From NCBI RefSeq assembly GCF_021462225.1, contig NC_061805.1, positions 28,847,958 to 28,911,957 on the forward strand: a stretch of DNA of 64,000 nt. The letters run 5' to 3'. The translations under genes and the position numbers were made by a program. The notes beneath the pieces are model-generated. The model searched no databases, was not told where the DNA came from, and worked only from the letters and a program-made list of their open reading frames with translations. This DNA comes from Girardinichthys multiradiatus. Lineage: Eukaryota > Chordata > Actinopteri > Cyprinodontiformes > Goodeidae. Of the stretch, positions 45,945 through 56,584 are shown piece by piece (within the stretch, counting starts at the first letter, position 1; the number at the start of each line of letters is the position of its first letter).

Positions 45945-47681
45945 ATGAAGCTGTGCTTTTACTTTGTCTTGCTGAATGCTGGTAAGATTTTTTTCTGTGT
46001 TTAATTCGTTAATTTTATGTATTGCAAAATGTAACTTCATAGTTAAAACCTTAACACTTAAGGCCTATACATACTCTGCAAGAAGAGAGAAATGTGTTAT
46101 CTCATCCAGATATGCACAAACAAAATTACATCATTTTGTTATTGCAGCAAAAGGTCTGGTTCAGGAGTTCTTGCAGTTTGATCTTGATGCATATTCTAGG
46201 AAGAACTTTTTTTCTTGTGTGGTGTTTAAGAAATATTAAGTGGGTGTGCTTCAGTGGGAGACACCTATGAAGACTTACTAAGAGTTGCAGATTGTTTCTT
46301 GAGGAATTTTATTGGTCTTTAATCATAAACCTCAACCAATTTAGCATGTTTTGGACCTTTGCAGAATTCACTCATTTGCAAGCCTGAATTAAAGACATTT
46401 ACTGTGTGCTGTATTGTCTATTCATGCTTTTTGTGCTCCTACCCTTCTTTGTATCAGCTGCTGCATCAGCAGCCATTGAAAAGAGGATTATGGGGAGTGA
46501 ATCCTGCAAAAGCAACAGGCAGTACCATGTCCAGATAAAGTCTACTCAGGGCGGGAAGTCCTGTGGAGGTGCTCTGCTCAACGCCCGCTGGGTCATCACA
46601 GCTTCTCACTGTGCAGAGCAGTAAGATGTCACTGAATTTTGTCAAGATTTTTCATCATCATCTTTCTAAGATACAAAAAAGGAATTCCCTTTGGATTGTT
46701 TACTGACAAGAAAATAACTAATACACCTACAATTTAACCAGGTGTATTAGTACAGCTACTAATAACTGCAGTGCACACAACAATTTTAATACAACTCAGT
46801 AAAACAAGTTATACTCTAAATAATGAGTATATGCAGTCAAACTTGTTTTACTGAGTTGTATTAAAATGATGTAAATCTTATACTCTAAATAATGAGTATA
46901 TGCAGTCAAAGATTTACATCAAGCTCCTTCTTCTCTTCCATTGCAGGGAAGTCAAACTGAAGTTTGCCTTAAACCTTAAGTGGTACAAGAAACTGAAGAA
47001 AATCACTGTAACAAAAAATGAGCAAACCATTCCAATTAAACAGCAGTTCACCTTCAAAGATGAGCAGGGGAAAGCCCATGACATTATGCTCATAAAACTG
47101 AGTAAAGATGTCCCTCCCCAAATACCCACCATCAGCTATGATAAAACGGGCTGTACGAGACCAGAGAAGCATGCAATTGTGGAGATTGGGGGCATGGGAC
47201 CAAAGAAAGCAGGTAGGAATCCAAAGAAAAACCTGAAATAGATGCTGCAGTTTTTCTAATGTCTCATTTCTGACCTTTAAAATCCTCAGGAGGTAAACCT
47301 GTTAATAAAGTGACATGTGCCACCACACAGATTTCCGAGTGTGGTGAGAATGATAAGCCTAACAGCAACTACAATAGTGATGAAAGTAGAGTCATGTGTG
47401 GCTTCAAACCTGGAGTGGAGTCCTGTTTTGTAAGTAATTTCTTTGACTTCATATGCTTATCATCCATTTTATTTTCATTTCTACTCTGATGGATGTGTAA
47501 AACAATCCTGCCTGTGATCGCTGTGTTTCAGGGCGATGCAGGCTCAGCTGTGGAGTACGAAGGAAAATTACATGGACTCATTGTTAGCCAGCCTGTGGAT
47601 AATTGTGCTAAGCATGTTGTAATGCTGGACATTTGTCACTACATTGAGTGGATGGAAAAAACCATGAAGGAGAACTCATAA
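45945..47681 (+). CDS. Secreted trypsin-fold (S1) serine protease homologue A, catalytic Ser replaced by Ala
   Basis: Five exons: 45945-45981, 46458-46620, 46947-47212, 47290-47429, 47532-47681; 756 bases, 251 aa. Order: signal peptide MKLCFYFVLLNA-AAASA; basic activation site EKR followed by IMGS (Ile16); Cys22; SCGGALL-ARWVITASHC with His57; HDIML with Asp102; then ESCFGDAGSA. In the usual GDSGGP block, Ser195 is Ala, Gly197 is Ser and Pro198 is Ala. Position 189 in the S1 pocket is Glu. The five-exon layout, with His, Asp and Ser(Ala) on exons 2, 3 and 5, is that of granzyme/chymase/factor D-type genes. A zymogen-type cleavage may still occur but proteolysis is not expected. A TATA box lies about 50 bases upstream. 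A paralogue lies at 56.6-57.85 kb on the other strand. No specific orthologue is assigned. Confidence 0.9.
46717..46921. repeat. Three successive hairpins; two share an identical 31-bp loop
   Basis: All lie in intron 2 of homologue A. Hairpin 1 has 12-bp arms (46717-46728 / 46740-46751). Hairpin 2 has perfect 26-bp arms (46784-46809 / 46841-46866) around a 31-bp loop (46810-46840). Hairpin 3 has perfect 12-bp arms (46867-46878 / 46910-46921) around an identical copy of that loop in the same orientation (46879-46909). The last arm ends 25 bases before exon 3, beside its pyrimidine tract. The paralogue's intron lacks this. Confidence 0.95.
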
Positions 47682-47707
47682 GCAAGGGGGTCTTTATCAA
47701 TAATTAA

Positions 47708-47713
47708 AATAAA
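47708..47713 (+). terminator. Polyadenylation signal of homologue A
   Basis: AATAAA lies 26 bases after the TAA stop and is followed by a GT-rich stretch about 15 bases on. Confidence 0.55.
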
Positions 47714-48928
47714 CTCCTATCATGCATTGTGTGTGTATTTACAATGAAACTGAAAAAAAGTCAGAGCTATTCACCTACAAATGGCTACACTGTAAGAAAG
47801 TTTACTTTTAACCATAGAAGAAGACACAACCGCCCTGTAATGCAGTAATCCAGAGTAATGTTCATAACTCAACCAGTCTCATTTGTTTACCAGATCATTA
47901 AGCCTCATGACTCATCAACACAATTAACTATGATCTGAAGGATGAGCTGCACTGATCAGAAGATATATGATTTATTTAAATTTTTTTATAATAGCTATGA
48001 AAAAAAAAAAACATGGAGGATCTAACAGTTTACTACAGGTTATAGATGCAACATGTCTAAAATTAATACACTTATTTCAATAATATACATCGTTACCAAT
48101 GGTGGTTTTTGATATGGGGCACAGGTGCAGTTGCCCAGGGCGGCATTAGAAAGGGACCAAACAAATCTAACTTATTTATCAGTTGTATCTTGATCAACTA
48201 TTTCAAATGCTTTAAGCCTGCACGGTCAATGGGGAGTTGGCGCACCTATGAGCAAACACAGGTGGGTTCCAAATCAAAATATTTATGACCATCCATCTTT
48301 TAGAATCTTGGATCCAATAATAGTACATCTACTTTCACTGTAGTGGGATGTGTTTGATAGAAAACAATATGACACTAGAATATTGATTTATACATCAAGG
48401 TTAGTTTTATAATATCTTAATAATAATAAGAATAATATTAATAATAAAAGAACACATAACATCAGTCAAATCAATCTAAACTTTAGCTCTTATGTGCTGT
48501 AGTGGGGGTGGGAGTAGCCGAAGGCCGGGCTTGCCCAGGGCACATGCCTAATACTACTGGAATAACTAAGTATTGCAAAACAAAGCAAGTCTAATTAACT
48601 AATAAGCAAATAATAAACAGGATGAGAAATATGTGTAAACTGCACTCTAGAGTTGACCAAGAGACAGAATGCAAACCAAAATGATTGAAACCATAAAAGT
48701 TATCAATAATTTGTTTAATTCTAAGATATCCTAAGGATTAATTTTTAGGGTCTAGTTTGGAGATTAAAGCCTATTTCTAATCTGAGGATTTGCACTTCTG
48801 CCTGGACCAGCGGTCAGCCACCTGGGGCTCCAGAGCCACAAGTTGCTCTTTGGACCTTTCACAATGGCTCTTCATAACTTTGGCTAAAAGTTATAAAGAA
48901 CCAGTTAATGTTTTTAAATATGAATATG

Positions 48929-49709
48929 TCACAGTGGTAGGTTGATTGGAACCGGGATGCAGACAGACGCTTGGAACCAACCTGGATAGTAGTCTTCTTT
49001 CTTTAACATAAATAACAAAAGGGGTAACATGTGAATACAGAGCCGGAGACACAGGATGATAACAGGAGGAACCAATGAGTAACAAGGAGAGCCGGTAAGT
49101 TAATATATAGAGGGAAGTGCAACGTGAACCAATGGGGAAGAGAGGCAGATAATCAGGGTGAATACTGACAGGTGTGGTGATCAGGTGTGGGGAACTGAGG
49201 GAATTAGGTTACTATGGCAACGAGAGCAGGGAAACACAGAGACAGGGGGGGTACTAAATTAGAGACAACTCTAAGGGAAACAAACTCTGAACTAACTGGG
49301 ATGAACAGGGAAAGAAACCTAAACATAAGCTAAGATAAAATAGTAACTCTAGAAGGAACTAAATCTAAGGACATTAAAGGAACTAAGTAAACAAACAGAA
49401 ATACTGAACAACAAAATAACTGATTGCCAGACTGAAAAATAAGGAACACAGAACTATAGTAGAAATAAGGCTGGGGAGAACCACTAATAATAAGAAAAAC
49501 AAACCCCTGATTAAACAATAACTAAAGGGGATCTAAAGACAAGGGGAGGACAAGCCACTAGAACTAAGGGGCTAAAGTAAAGACAGAACAGCCACAAAAC
49601 TAAGAAACACCAGGCAGGAAAAAATAAACATAACTACTAAACCAAAAGGAATAGAAACACCTAATGGAAAAAGTAAACAAACACAAACCCCAAAATGGCA
49701 GATCCTGAC
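48929..49709. mobile_element. LTR-like or non-autonomous repeat (TG...CA)
   Basis: A 780-base block begins TGTCACAGTGG and ends GATCCTGACA, so TGTCA/TGACA ends are inverted. It is A-rich and has no frame. It lies next to a hAT-like end (48808-48880, TGGGGCTCCAGAGCCACAAG). A target duplication is not clear, so a solo LTR is only one reading. Confidence 0.35.
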
Positions 49710-50279
49710 AGAATGCAGGTTTTAGCAGGCTTTTTTTTTTTTTTTTTTTGTTCATGAATGCATAGAATTTTCACAACAGAAAGACACTAAAAGTATCAGG
49801 AATATTCTTTTAGATTTATTTTTCATGTCATTAGGTTGGAAACTTTGTGCTTCTTATTGTAAGGCAGCACTGCTAACAACTGTGCTATGTGCAGCCCTGA
49901 AACCAAACAAAAAAGCAAAATAATTGCATTTATGGTTATTATGCCCATGCTACAGCCTGTACACTATGGCCTTTTCAGGACAGGTGGTGACGTAAACCAG
50001 CTGTCCATTAACACAGGTTTCAGATGTAGTCCTTGTCAGATGTTTTCATATACTTTTCATATCCTTTGGATGAATTTCATATTAATGTGAATCTTTTATT
50101 GGTTGATTTAAACAGTTTTTTTTCTGGGTGGACTGTTAATTCACAATCCAGCTCTGATGTTTTTTGAAAACAAGAATGCATTTCAAAGACTTGAATTTAT
50201 TATGTTCCAGATTTTAATCTAATCCACACAGGACCAAATTATTTACATACAGACTACAGGCTATTCATATAGGCTCAAA

Positions 50280-50680
50280 TATATACATGCACCCCAACTA
50301 ATTTGAGGGAGTAATGTCCTTCTGCAAGCTGCAGATAAACCAAAAACTCTTTGTAGTCATAAACCAACTTCTATCATTGCTCCGGATAATTATTTGACCC
50401 CTCTTCTCATCAAAAATGTAGACCTTTTTGAAACGATTTGCCTTTTAAGCATAATTAATATACTTTCAATAGGGTTGAGGTCACAGTCATTCCAGAAGCT
50501 TAATGTTAGCCTTGCTTTATCCACATCAGATCAATGGAACTGATGATTTGAGGTGAAATTTAAGGATCTGGTGGAAATCCTTCTTCTTAATTGCCAGTAC
50601 CACTGGATGTGAACGAGCACTCAGCAAGATGCTGACACCACCATGCTTGATAGTTGGCTATTAATCTTAATTAATTTTTA
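50280..50680 (-). mobile_element. Tc1-like fragment
   Basis: Minus-oriented leader and N-terminal debris of a fish Tc1 family (CAATAGGGTTGAGGTCACAGTC, GCTGACACCACCATGCTTGATAG), without ends or a frame. Confidence 0.5.
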
Positions 50681-50742
50681 TTTTAGTTATGTTGTGACAT
50701 TATTCATAGTTCATACAGAAGTAATACTTAAGTGTACGTATA

Positions 50743-52209
50743 CAGGTCCTTCTCAAAATATTAGCATAATGTCATGATGAAAATTTAACATTCATATATT
50801 TTAGATTCATTGCACACTAACTGAAATATTTCAGGTCTTTTATTGTCTTAATACAGATGATTTTGGCATACAGCTCATGAAAACCCAAAATTCCTATCTC
50901 ACAAAATTAGCATATCATTAAAAGGGTCTCTAAACGAGCTATGAACCTAATCATCTGAATCAACGAGTTAACTCTAAACACCTGCAAAAGATTCCTGAGG
51001 CTTTTAGAAATTTCTGAACGAATAGGCTGTTCCCAGAGTGCTGTATCAAGGCACCTCAGTGGGAAGTCTGTGGGAAGGAAAAAGTGTGGCAGAAAACGCT
51101 GCACAACAAGAAGAGGTGACCGGACCCTGAGGAAGATTGTGGAGAAGGGCCGATTCCAGACCTTGGGGGACCTGCGGAAGCAGTGGACTGAGTCTGGAGT
51201 AGAAACATCCAGAGCCACCGTGCACAGGTGTGTGCAGGAAATGGGCTACAGGTGCCGCATTCCCCAGGTCAAGCCACTTTTGAACCAGAAACAGCGGCAG
51301 AAGCGCCTGACCTGGGCTACAGAGAAGCAGTACTGGACTGTTGCTCAGTGGTCCAAAGTACTTTTTTCGGATGAAAGCAAATTCTGCATGTCATTCGGAA
51401 ATCAAGGTGCCAGAGTCTGGAGGAAGACTGGGGAGAAGGAAATGCCAAAATGCCAGAAGTCCAGTGTCAAGTACCCACAGTCAGTGATGGTCTGGGGTGC
51501 CGTGTCAGCTGCTGGTGTTGGTCCACTGTGTTTTATCAAGGGCAGGGTCAATGCAGCTAGTTATCAGGAGATTTTGGAGCACTTCATGCTTCCATCTGCT
51601 GAAAAGCTTTATGGAGATGAAGATTTCATTTTTCAGCACGACCTGGCACCTGCTCACAGTGCCAAAACCACTGGTAAATGGTTTACTGACCATGGTATCA
51701 CTGTGCTCAATTGGCCTGCCAACTCTCCTGACCTGAATCCCATAGAGAATCTGTGGGATATTGTGAAGAGAACGTTGAGAGACTCAAGACCCAACACTCT
51801 GGATGAGCTAAAGGCCGCTATCGAAGCATCCTGGGCCTCCATAAGACCTCAGCAGTGCCACAGGCTGATTGCCTCCATGCCACGCCGCATTGAAGCAGTC
51901 ATTTCTGCAAAAGGATTCCCGTCCAAGTATTGAGTGCATAACTGTACATGATTATTTTAAGGTTGACGTTTTTGTATTAAAAACACTTTTCTTTTATTGG
52001 TCGGATGAAATATGCTAATTTTGTGAGATAGGAATTTTGGGTTTTCATGAGCTGTATGCCAAAATCATCCATATTAAGACAATAAAAGACCTGAAATATT
52101 TCAGTTAGTGTGCAATGAATCTAAAATATATGAATGTTAAATTTTCATCATGATATTATGGAAAATAATGAACTTTATCACAATATGCTAATATTTTGAG
52201 AAGGACCTG
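50743..52209 (+). mobile_element. Tc1-like DD34E transposon, copy 2 (1467 bp)
   Basis: Same family as 5827-7436, in opposite orientation, with CAGGTCC/GGACCTG ends and TA on both sides (50741-50742, 52210-52211). Relative to copy 1 it lacks about 28 bases inside the left inverted repeat (near 50765) and about 120 bases spanning the transposase start (near 51005). It lies between the two serine protease homologues. Confidence 0.95.
51013..51933 (+). pseudogene. Tc1-like transposase of copy 2, N-terminus deleted
   Basis: The frame is open from about 51013 through the DD34E catalytic core (FSDES, FQHDLAPAH, NPIENLWD) to the stop at 51931-51933, but there is no ATG before the core. The deletion removed the start codon and about 27 codons of the helix-turn-helix region. 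The only early start-like codon is GTG at 51070. It carries the intact CGA codon where copy 1 has TGA. Not expected to make working transposase. Confidence 0.85.
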
Positions 52210-52211
52210 TA

Positions 52212-53859
52212 TGTGCTACCTATTGCAATGGGATATAATGCAATGGGGATTGATTGCATTTTAAAAAAATGTGCTTGGTTTTTTCTGACAATACCTTATG
52301 CCGTGTTTACATTGGATTTTTCATTAATTTTATTAATTAATGTTGATGAACATTAAATAATGAAGAGTTCAAGGCCATTAGCAAATCACATGCAAATCTC
52401 TTTATGCTTACTATTCCTCATTAATGTTAAATTAGATTTGAAAACCAGCCTGTCATTTTAAGCATAAAATTAGATGTTTAGTCATAACTATTATTTGCGT
52501 CTCCGTAAACAAACAATAAAAAGACTATTTATAATAATAATGCAGAAAGTCAAGGCCTTGTAGAGAATCCTGCAGAGGTGGCACTGCAGCGCCCTCTAAT
52601 GGCAAATGTGTTCCACAGCAATCCCTGACATCTCTGAACCTGTTGCAGTATTTTACAACCTGAAACCCAACGAGGGTATGCACATAACTGAGCTCACAGC
52701 TGCTATCGGGTGACCATTACACATGTCAACACATCGTCAAGATCTTCTCATTTTTACCAACCTGGACATGCTCTAAATTTAATCCAAATGGTGTCAGGCA
52801 TTCAAATGCCTGCAACCAAATGTTATCACTCTCTAAAGGAAAGAAATAGATGGAGACGAAAGTAAGAAAAGGACAAATGGTCTGCCATTTGTCCATTTGG
52901 TACTGAACGGAAAATATGTTTACCCAAAACCTTTATGTAAAGAAAACTTTTACTAATATTTAATTGGTATTTTTTCTAGATGTGTAATAAATGTACAAGA
53001 TAAGTATGCATAATTTCTACCTTTTTTAAGGTAATTCTAGACTGACCACATAACATATAAATGATTGCCTTATTATCAAAACCACAGACGGAGATGGACA
53101 CCAGCCTGTGACCCGGAGCAGAAATACCTATGTATGTCCAATGGATAGATGGACCCAGCAATTACCTTTATTTTCTAACAAATAAAGATGCATCCCATGG
53201 ATTTATCAGCACCCATACAGAATAATCCATATTTTACAACGGAAATACTTAATTTCTACTGTTCAAGCAAAATCAGTCTGTGGTTGTAAAATATCTAGAG
53301 AAAGTTTGGGGTTAAAAACGTCATGAAGACTGTGGTAAGTCTTTCTAAGCATGTTGATATAGCAGTGTATAGCAGGATCGTCTCTGCCACTAAAATGACA
53401 GCAAAGAGAGGTTTCAAATGATGCTGTAGTGATAATGATGCACACATATTCATCACAGCACCCTTTACTGTCCTGAGAGATTCCTTCTGTCAATCCATAA
53501 CACGGCTGCACAACCACACTTAAAACATGCAGATTACCCATTACCAGTGTTTGCAAGGTGGATTTTATATTTAGCCATAAAGCTTGTGCTAAGTTCATCC
53601 TCTAGGGATGTCAGGAGTGTGTCCGCAGTTAAAGTCTGCTCAAGGCATCAGCAAAGTGCAACTGTTTGTAGACAGTGCCAGCAGGGGGCCTTCAAGACTG
53701 TTTGAATTGTCATAAATAGTCACTCCCCCACGTGTTATGCATATAAATAAGAATTCTTTAAGGGTGGCTGTGGGAGCTGATTGACGTTGAATTGTTTTCT
53801 AACGCTAGTGATATATATTTATGGTAATTATGTAGAACAAGATCTAAATTGAGTGTGTC
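52212..53859. other. Intergenic DNA between the protease homologues
   Basis: AT-rich without a supported gene. Contains CTCF-like motifs at 52587-52602 and 53678-53689. Confidence 0.45.
53678..53689 (+). promoter_or_regulatory. CTCF-like motif
   Basis: CCAGCAGGGGGC matches the core CTCF consensus CCASYAGRKGGC at every position. Binding is not shown. Confidence 0.35.
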
Positions 53860-54545
53860 TTCCTCCTGACAATGCCTGCTATTACTTTGTGCTTCTTGAT
53901 ACACAATGTCATCAAAAGTACTGGGTCACACCACCAAATCAATGAATTCCTGTGTTACAATCACTTCCATGGCTGCAGGTATATAACGTTTGGTGTGGAG
54001 AAACATGACTGGCCTGCACAGAGTACTGACCTCAACCTTCTTCAACACCTTTGGGATGAATTAGAGTGGAGGCTGTAATTCTGGTTTTCTCATCTAACTA
54101 TGAACACACTCTTAAACCTTGTGGAAGATGTTTGAAGAATTGTTAAAGTTGCTATTGCTGGCAATGATGAGTCTATCAACAAATTGGACTTTATAGATTA
54201 AGACTAGAATGTGCAAAGAAGGATTCTTCATAAAATTAAGAACATTATGGAGATCGCTGAGCATCCTCTTCATGAGACTGTTGTACAACAACAGAGTGTC
54301 TTCAGTCAGAGGCTTCTTCAGATCTGCTGTAAGACAGACCGCTACAGGAGGCCCTGCCTGCCCACCGCCATCAGCATCAGCAACATCTCTTGGAAGAAAC
54401 CTGCGTATTCTGAGCTGCAAAAACATTTAATTTCTCTTTGGGATTAATAAAGTATTTCTGAATTGTATTAAATCACAATGAATCAAAGTTCACGTACATG
54501 TAAAAGTAGATGGACAAATACTTTGGCAATATAGTGTATATAAAA
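53860..54545 (+). mobile_element. Tc1-like remnant split by the LINE fragment
   Basis: Encodes KHDWPAQSTDLNLLQHLWDE near 54000-54065, a Tc1 transposase tail motif around the catalytic Glu, which here is Gln (LLQHLW). It resumes after the LINE fragment with ACTTTGGCAATATAGTGTA, an element end. Confidence 0.6.
54208..54475 (+). mobile_element. LINE 3' fragment, plus orientation, inserted in Tc1 debris
   Basis: Encodes RRILHKIKNIMEIAEHPLHE, matching the C-terminus of the copy at 54941-55459, and ends in GGGATTAATAAAGTATTTCTGAATTG. Only about 270 bases of 3' end. Confidence 0.85.
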
Positions 54546-54854
54546 TATCCAACACCTTGCTTCTTCCCTTCGAGCAACAAGCAACAACCAACCTGCTTAT
54601 TTCAGTATTCCTAAAAGATTTTAAAAGACAGTCTTGTCCAAGTTTACACAAACAGTAAGCAGGGAGGGTCAGAGTGAGGAAATAAAAAAAATATTTATAT
54701 TAATGAATTTGAAGTCTTCAAAACCACAGACCTTAGATTCCATCATGTTATTATTTTCTTAAACAAAGAGGTACCAACTAATTTAATTAAATTTAATTCA
54801 GTTTATTTATATAGCGCCAAATTCACAACGCATGTTGTCTCAAGGCACTTCACA

Positions 54855-54896
54855 ATTCAATTCAATTCAATTCAATTCAAATTCAATTCAAAAATA
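54855..54896. repeat. AATTC pentanucleotide array (LINE tail)
   Basis: At least six near-perfect AATTC units at the 3' tail of the minus-strand LINE copy. Confidence 0.9.
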
Positions 54897-55495
54897 CTTT
54901 ATTAATCTCAAAGGGAAATTAAATGTTGTTGTAGCTCATATTATGAAGGTTTCTTCAAAGAGCCGTTGTAGATGCTGATGGCTGTGAGCAGGAAGGATCT
55001 CCTGTAGCGCTCCGTCTTACAGCAGATCTGAAGAAGCCTCTGACTGAAGACACTCTGTTGTTGTAGGACAGTCTCATGAAGAGGATGCTCAGGGTTCTCC
55101 ATAAAGTTCTTCATTTTATGAAGAATCCGTCTTTCCACAATGATCTCCAGAGGTTCCAGAGGAGTCCCCAGAACAGAACCAGCCTTTTTTATCAGCTTGT
55201 TGAGCTTTTTTAAGTCCCTGGCTCTGATGCTGCTTCCCCAGCAGATGATGGTAGAAGAGATCACACTTTCCACAACAGACTTATAGAAGATATGCAGCAT
55301 CTTGCTGCAAACACCAAAGATCCTAAGCTTCCTCAAGAAGTACAGTCTGCTCTGTCCCTTCTTGTAGATGGCTTCACAGTTGCATCTCCACTCCAGTCTG
55401 TTGTCCAGGTGAACACCGAGGTATTTATACTCCTCCACCACCTCCACCTCTTCTCCCATGATGGAAATAGTTTTTGAATTATTCCTGTTTTTGAC
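54873..55495 (-). mobile_element. 5'-truncated LINE copy, same family as 35857-38337
   Basis: Open for 172 codons on the minus strand (55459-54941): [57 protein letters not shown]. This is the reverse transcriptase C-terminal part. It ends in an AATTC-repeat tail (54855-54895). It interrupts an older interspersed repeat (54785-54855 and 55500-55870). Confidence 0.85.
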
Positions 55496-56357
55496 TTATT
55501 CCTTTAAAGTCAGTTTAATCGAATCATACAGATTCCAAGTCAGGTTCATACATTCTAATTAATCCTAACTATCAAACAGTGCAGTCAGATTTAAAAAAAA
55601 AACTTTTCTATCTAAGGAAACCCAGCAGATTGCATCGAGTCAGTGACTTGCAGCATTCACTCCTCCTGGATAAGCATGTAGCAACAGTGGACAGTCACTT
55701 GCATTGACTTTCGCAGCAATCCTTCATACTGAGCATGAATGTAGCAACAGTGGAGAGGAAACCTCTTTTCTAACAGGAAGAAACCTCCAGCCCTTACACC
55801 CCAAAATGACCTTTACAAGTGGTGCCGAAGCACTCGAGGACTGGACTTCAGCACAACCTATCTAGGGCATTTTAGGGCGTAATTAGTTTCTCTCAAGAGT
55901 TTCCACATCTAAATCAAATGAATGGCTTGTTACCATTACTCGATACCTTACTCTGCAGAGCTAACTGGCATGCAGAAGATTTAATTCAGCTATTTCATCA
56001 CTGGAAAAGAGATGCATGTGAACGTTGCAGGATAGTAGCTCTCAAGGACTGGAGCCCTAGACAAACCACCGTTTTATGATTTCCAGAGGTCTATCACTCA
56101 AAACTTTATTATGTTGCTCTAGAGACAAAGCAGCCTACTCTGCTCAGTGGTAGGTTTATCATATTTTAAACTGTGGGGAATTTAATTCTGTGATGTGACA
56201 CCAGATATTAGAAGTAGTATGAAGCACTAGTTTGTAAAGTGAAAGTACAACTCGAATTTGATAGTGACTTTTCAGTTAGGGAAATGAGACCTTGAAAGCT
56301 CAGATACCAGACAGATACTACAAAACAGATACCACACTAAATTTTGACAGATTTATC

Positions 56358-56363
56358 TTTATT
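56358..56363 (-). terminator. Candidate polyadenylation signal of homologue B
   Basis: AATAAA on the minus strand about 220 bases after the TGA stop at 56585-56587. Nearby AT-rich alternatives exist, so the choice is uncertain. Confidence 0.35.
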
Positions 56364-56584
56364 TATGAGATAATGATAGTTGTAAGATGGAGAGTTGAAC
56401 AAAAGCATTGTATTTTAATATAGTCTTAAATCTTATTTTTCACATGTCTGGATTGCACATTGGAACTAAATAAACACTAATATGATGCCTCAATAAACGT
56501 ATACAGTATAATTAAAATGCACAAATAAAGAAGTTGATAGGGTAGTTTCTTATAATTATTACATACGATCTCTGGAGAGAGTAC

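Noticed and set aside
46406..46624. An in-frame ATG inside intron 1 of homologue A that would give a very hydrophobic leader (MLYCLFMLFVLLPFFVSA) running into exon 2
   Set aside because: The hydrophobic codons are simply the polypyrimidine tract before the exon 2 acceptor read in frame. The exon 1 leader MKLCFYFVLLNA is matched by the paralogue, so it is preferred.
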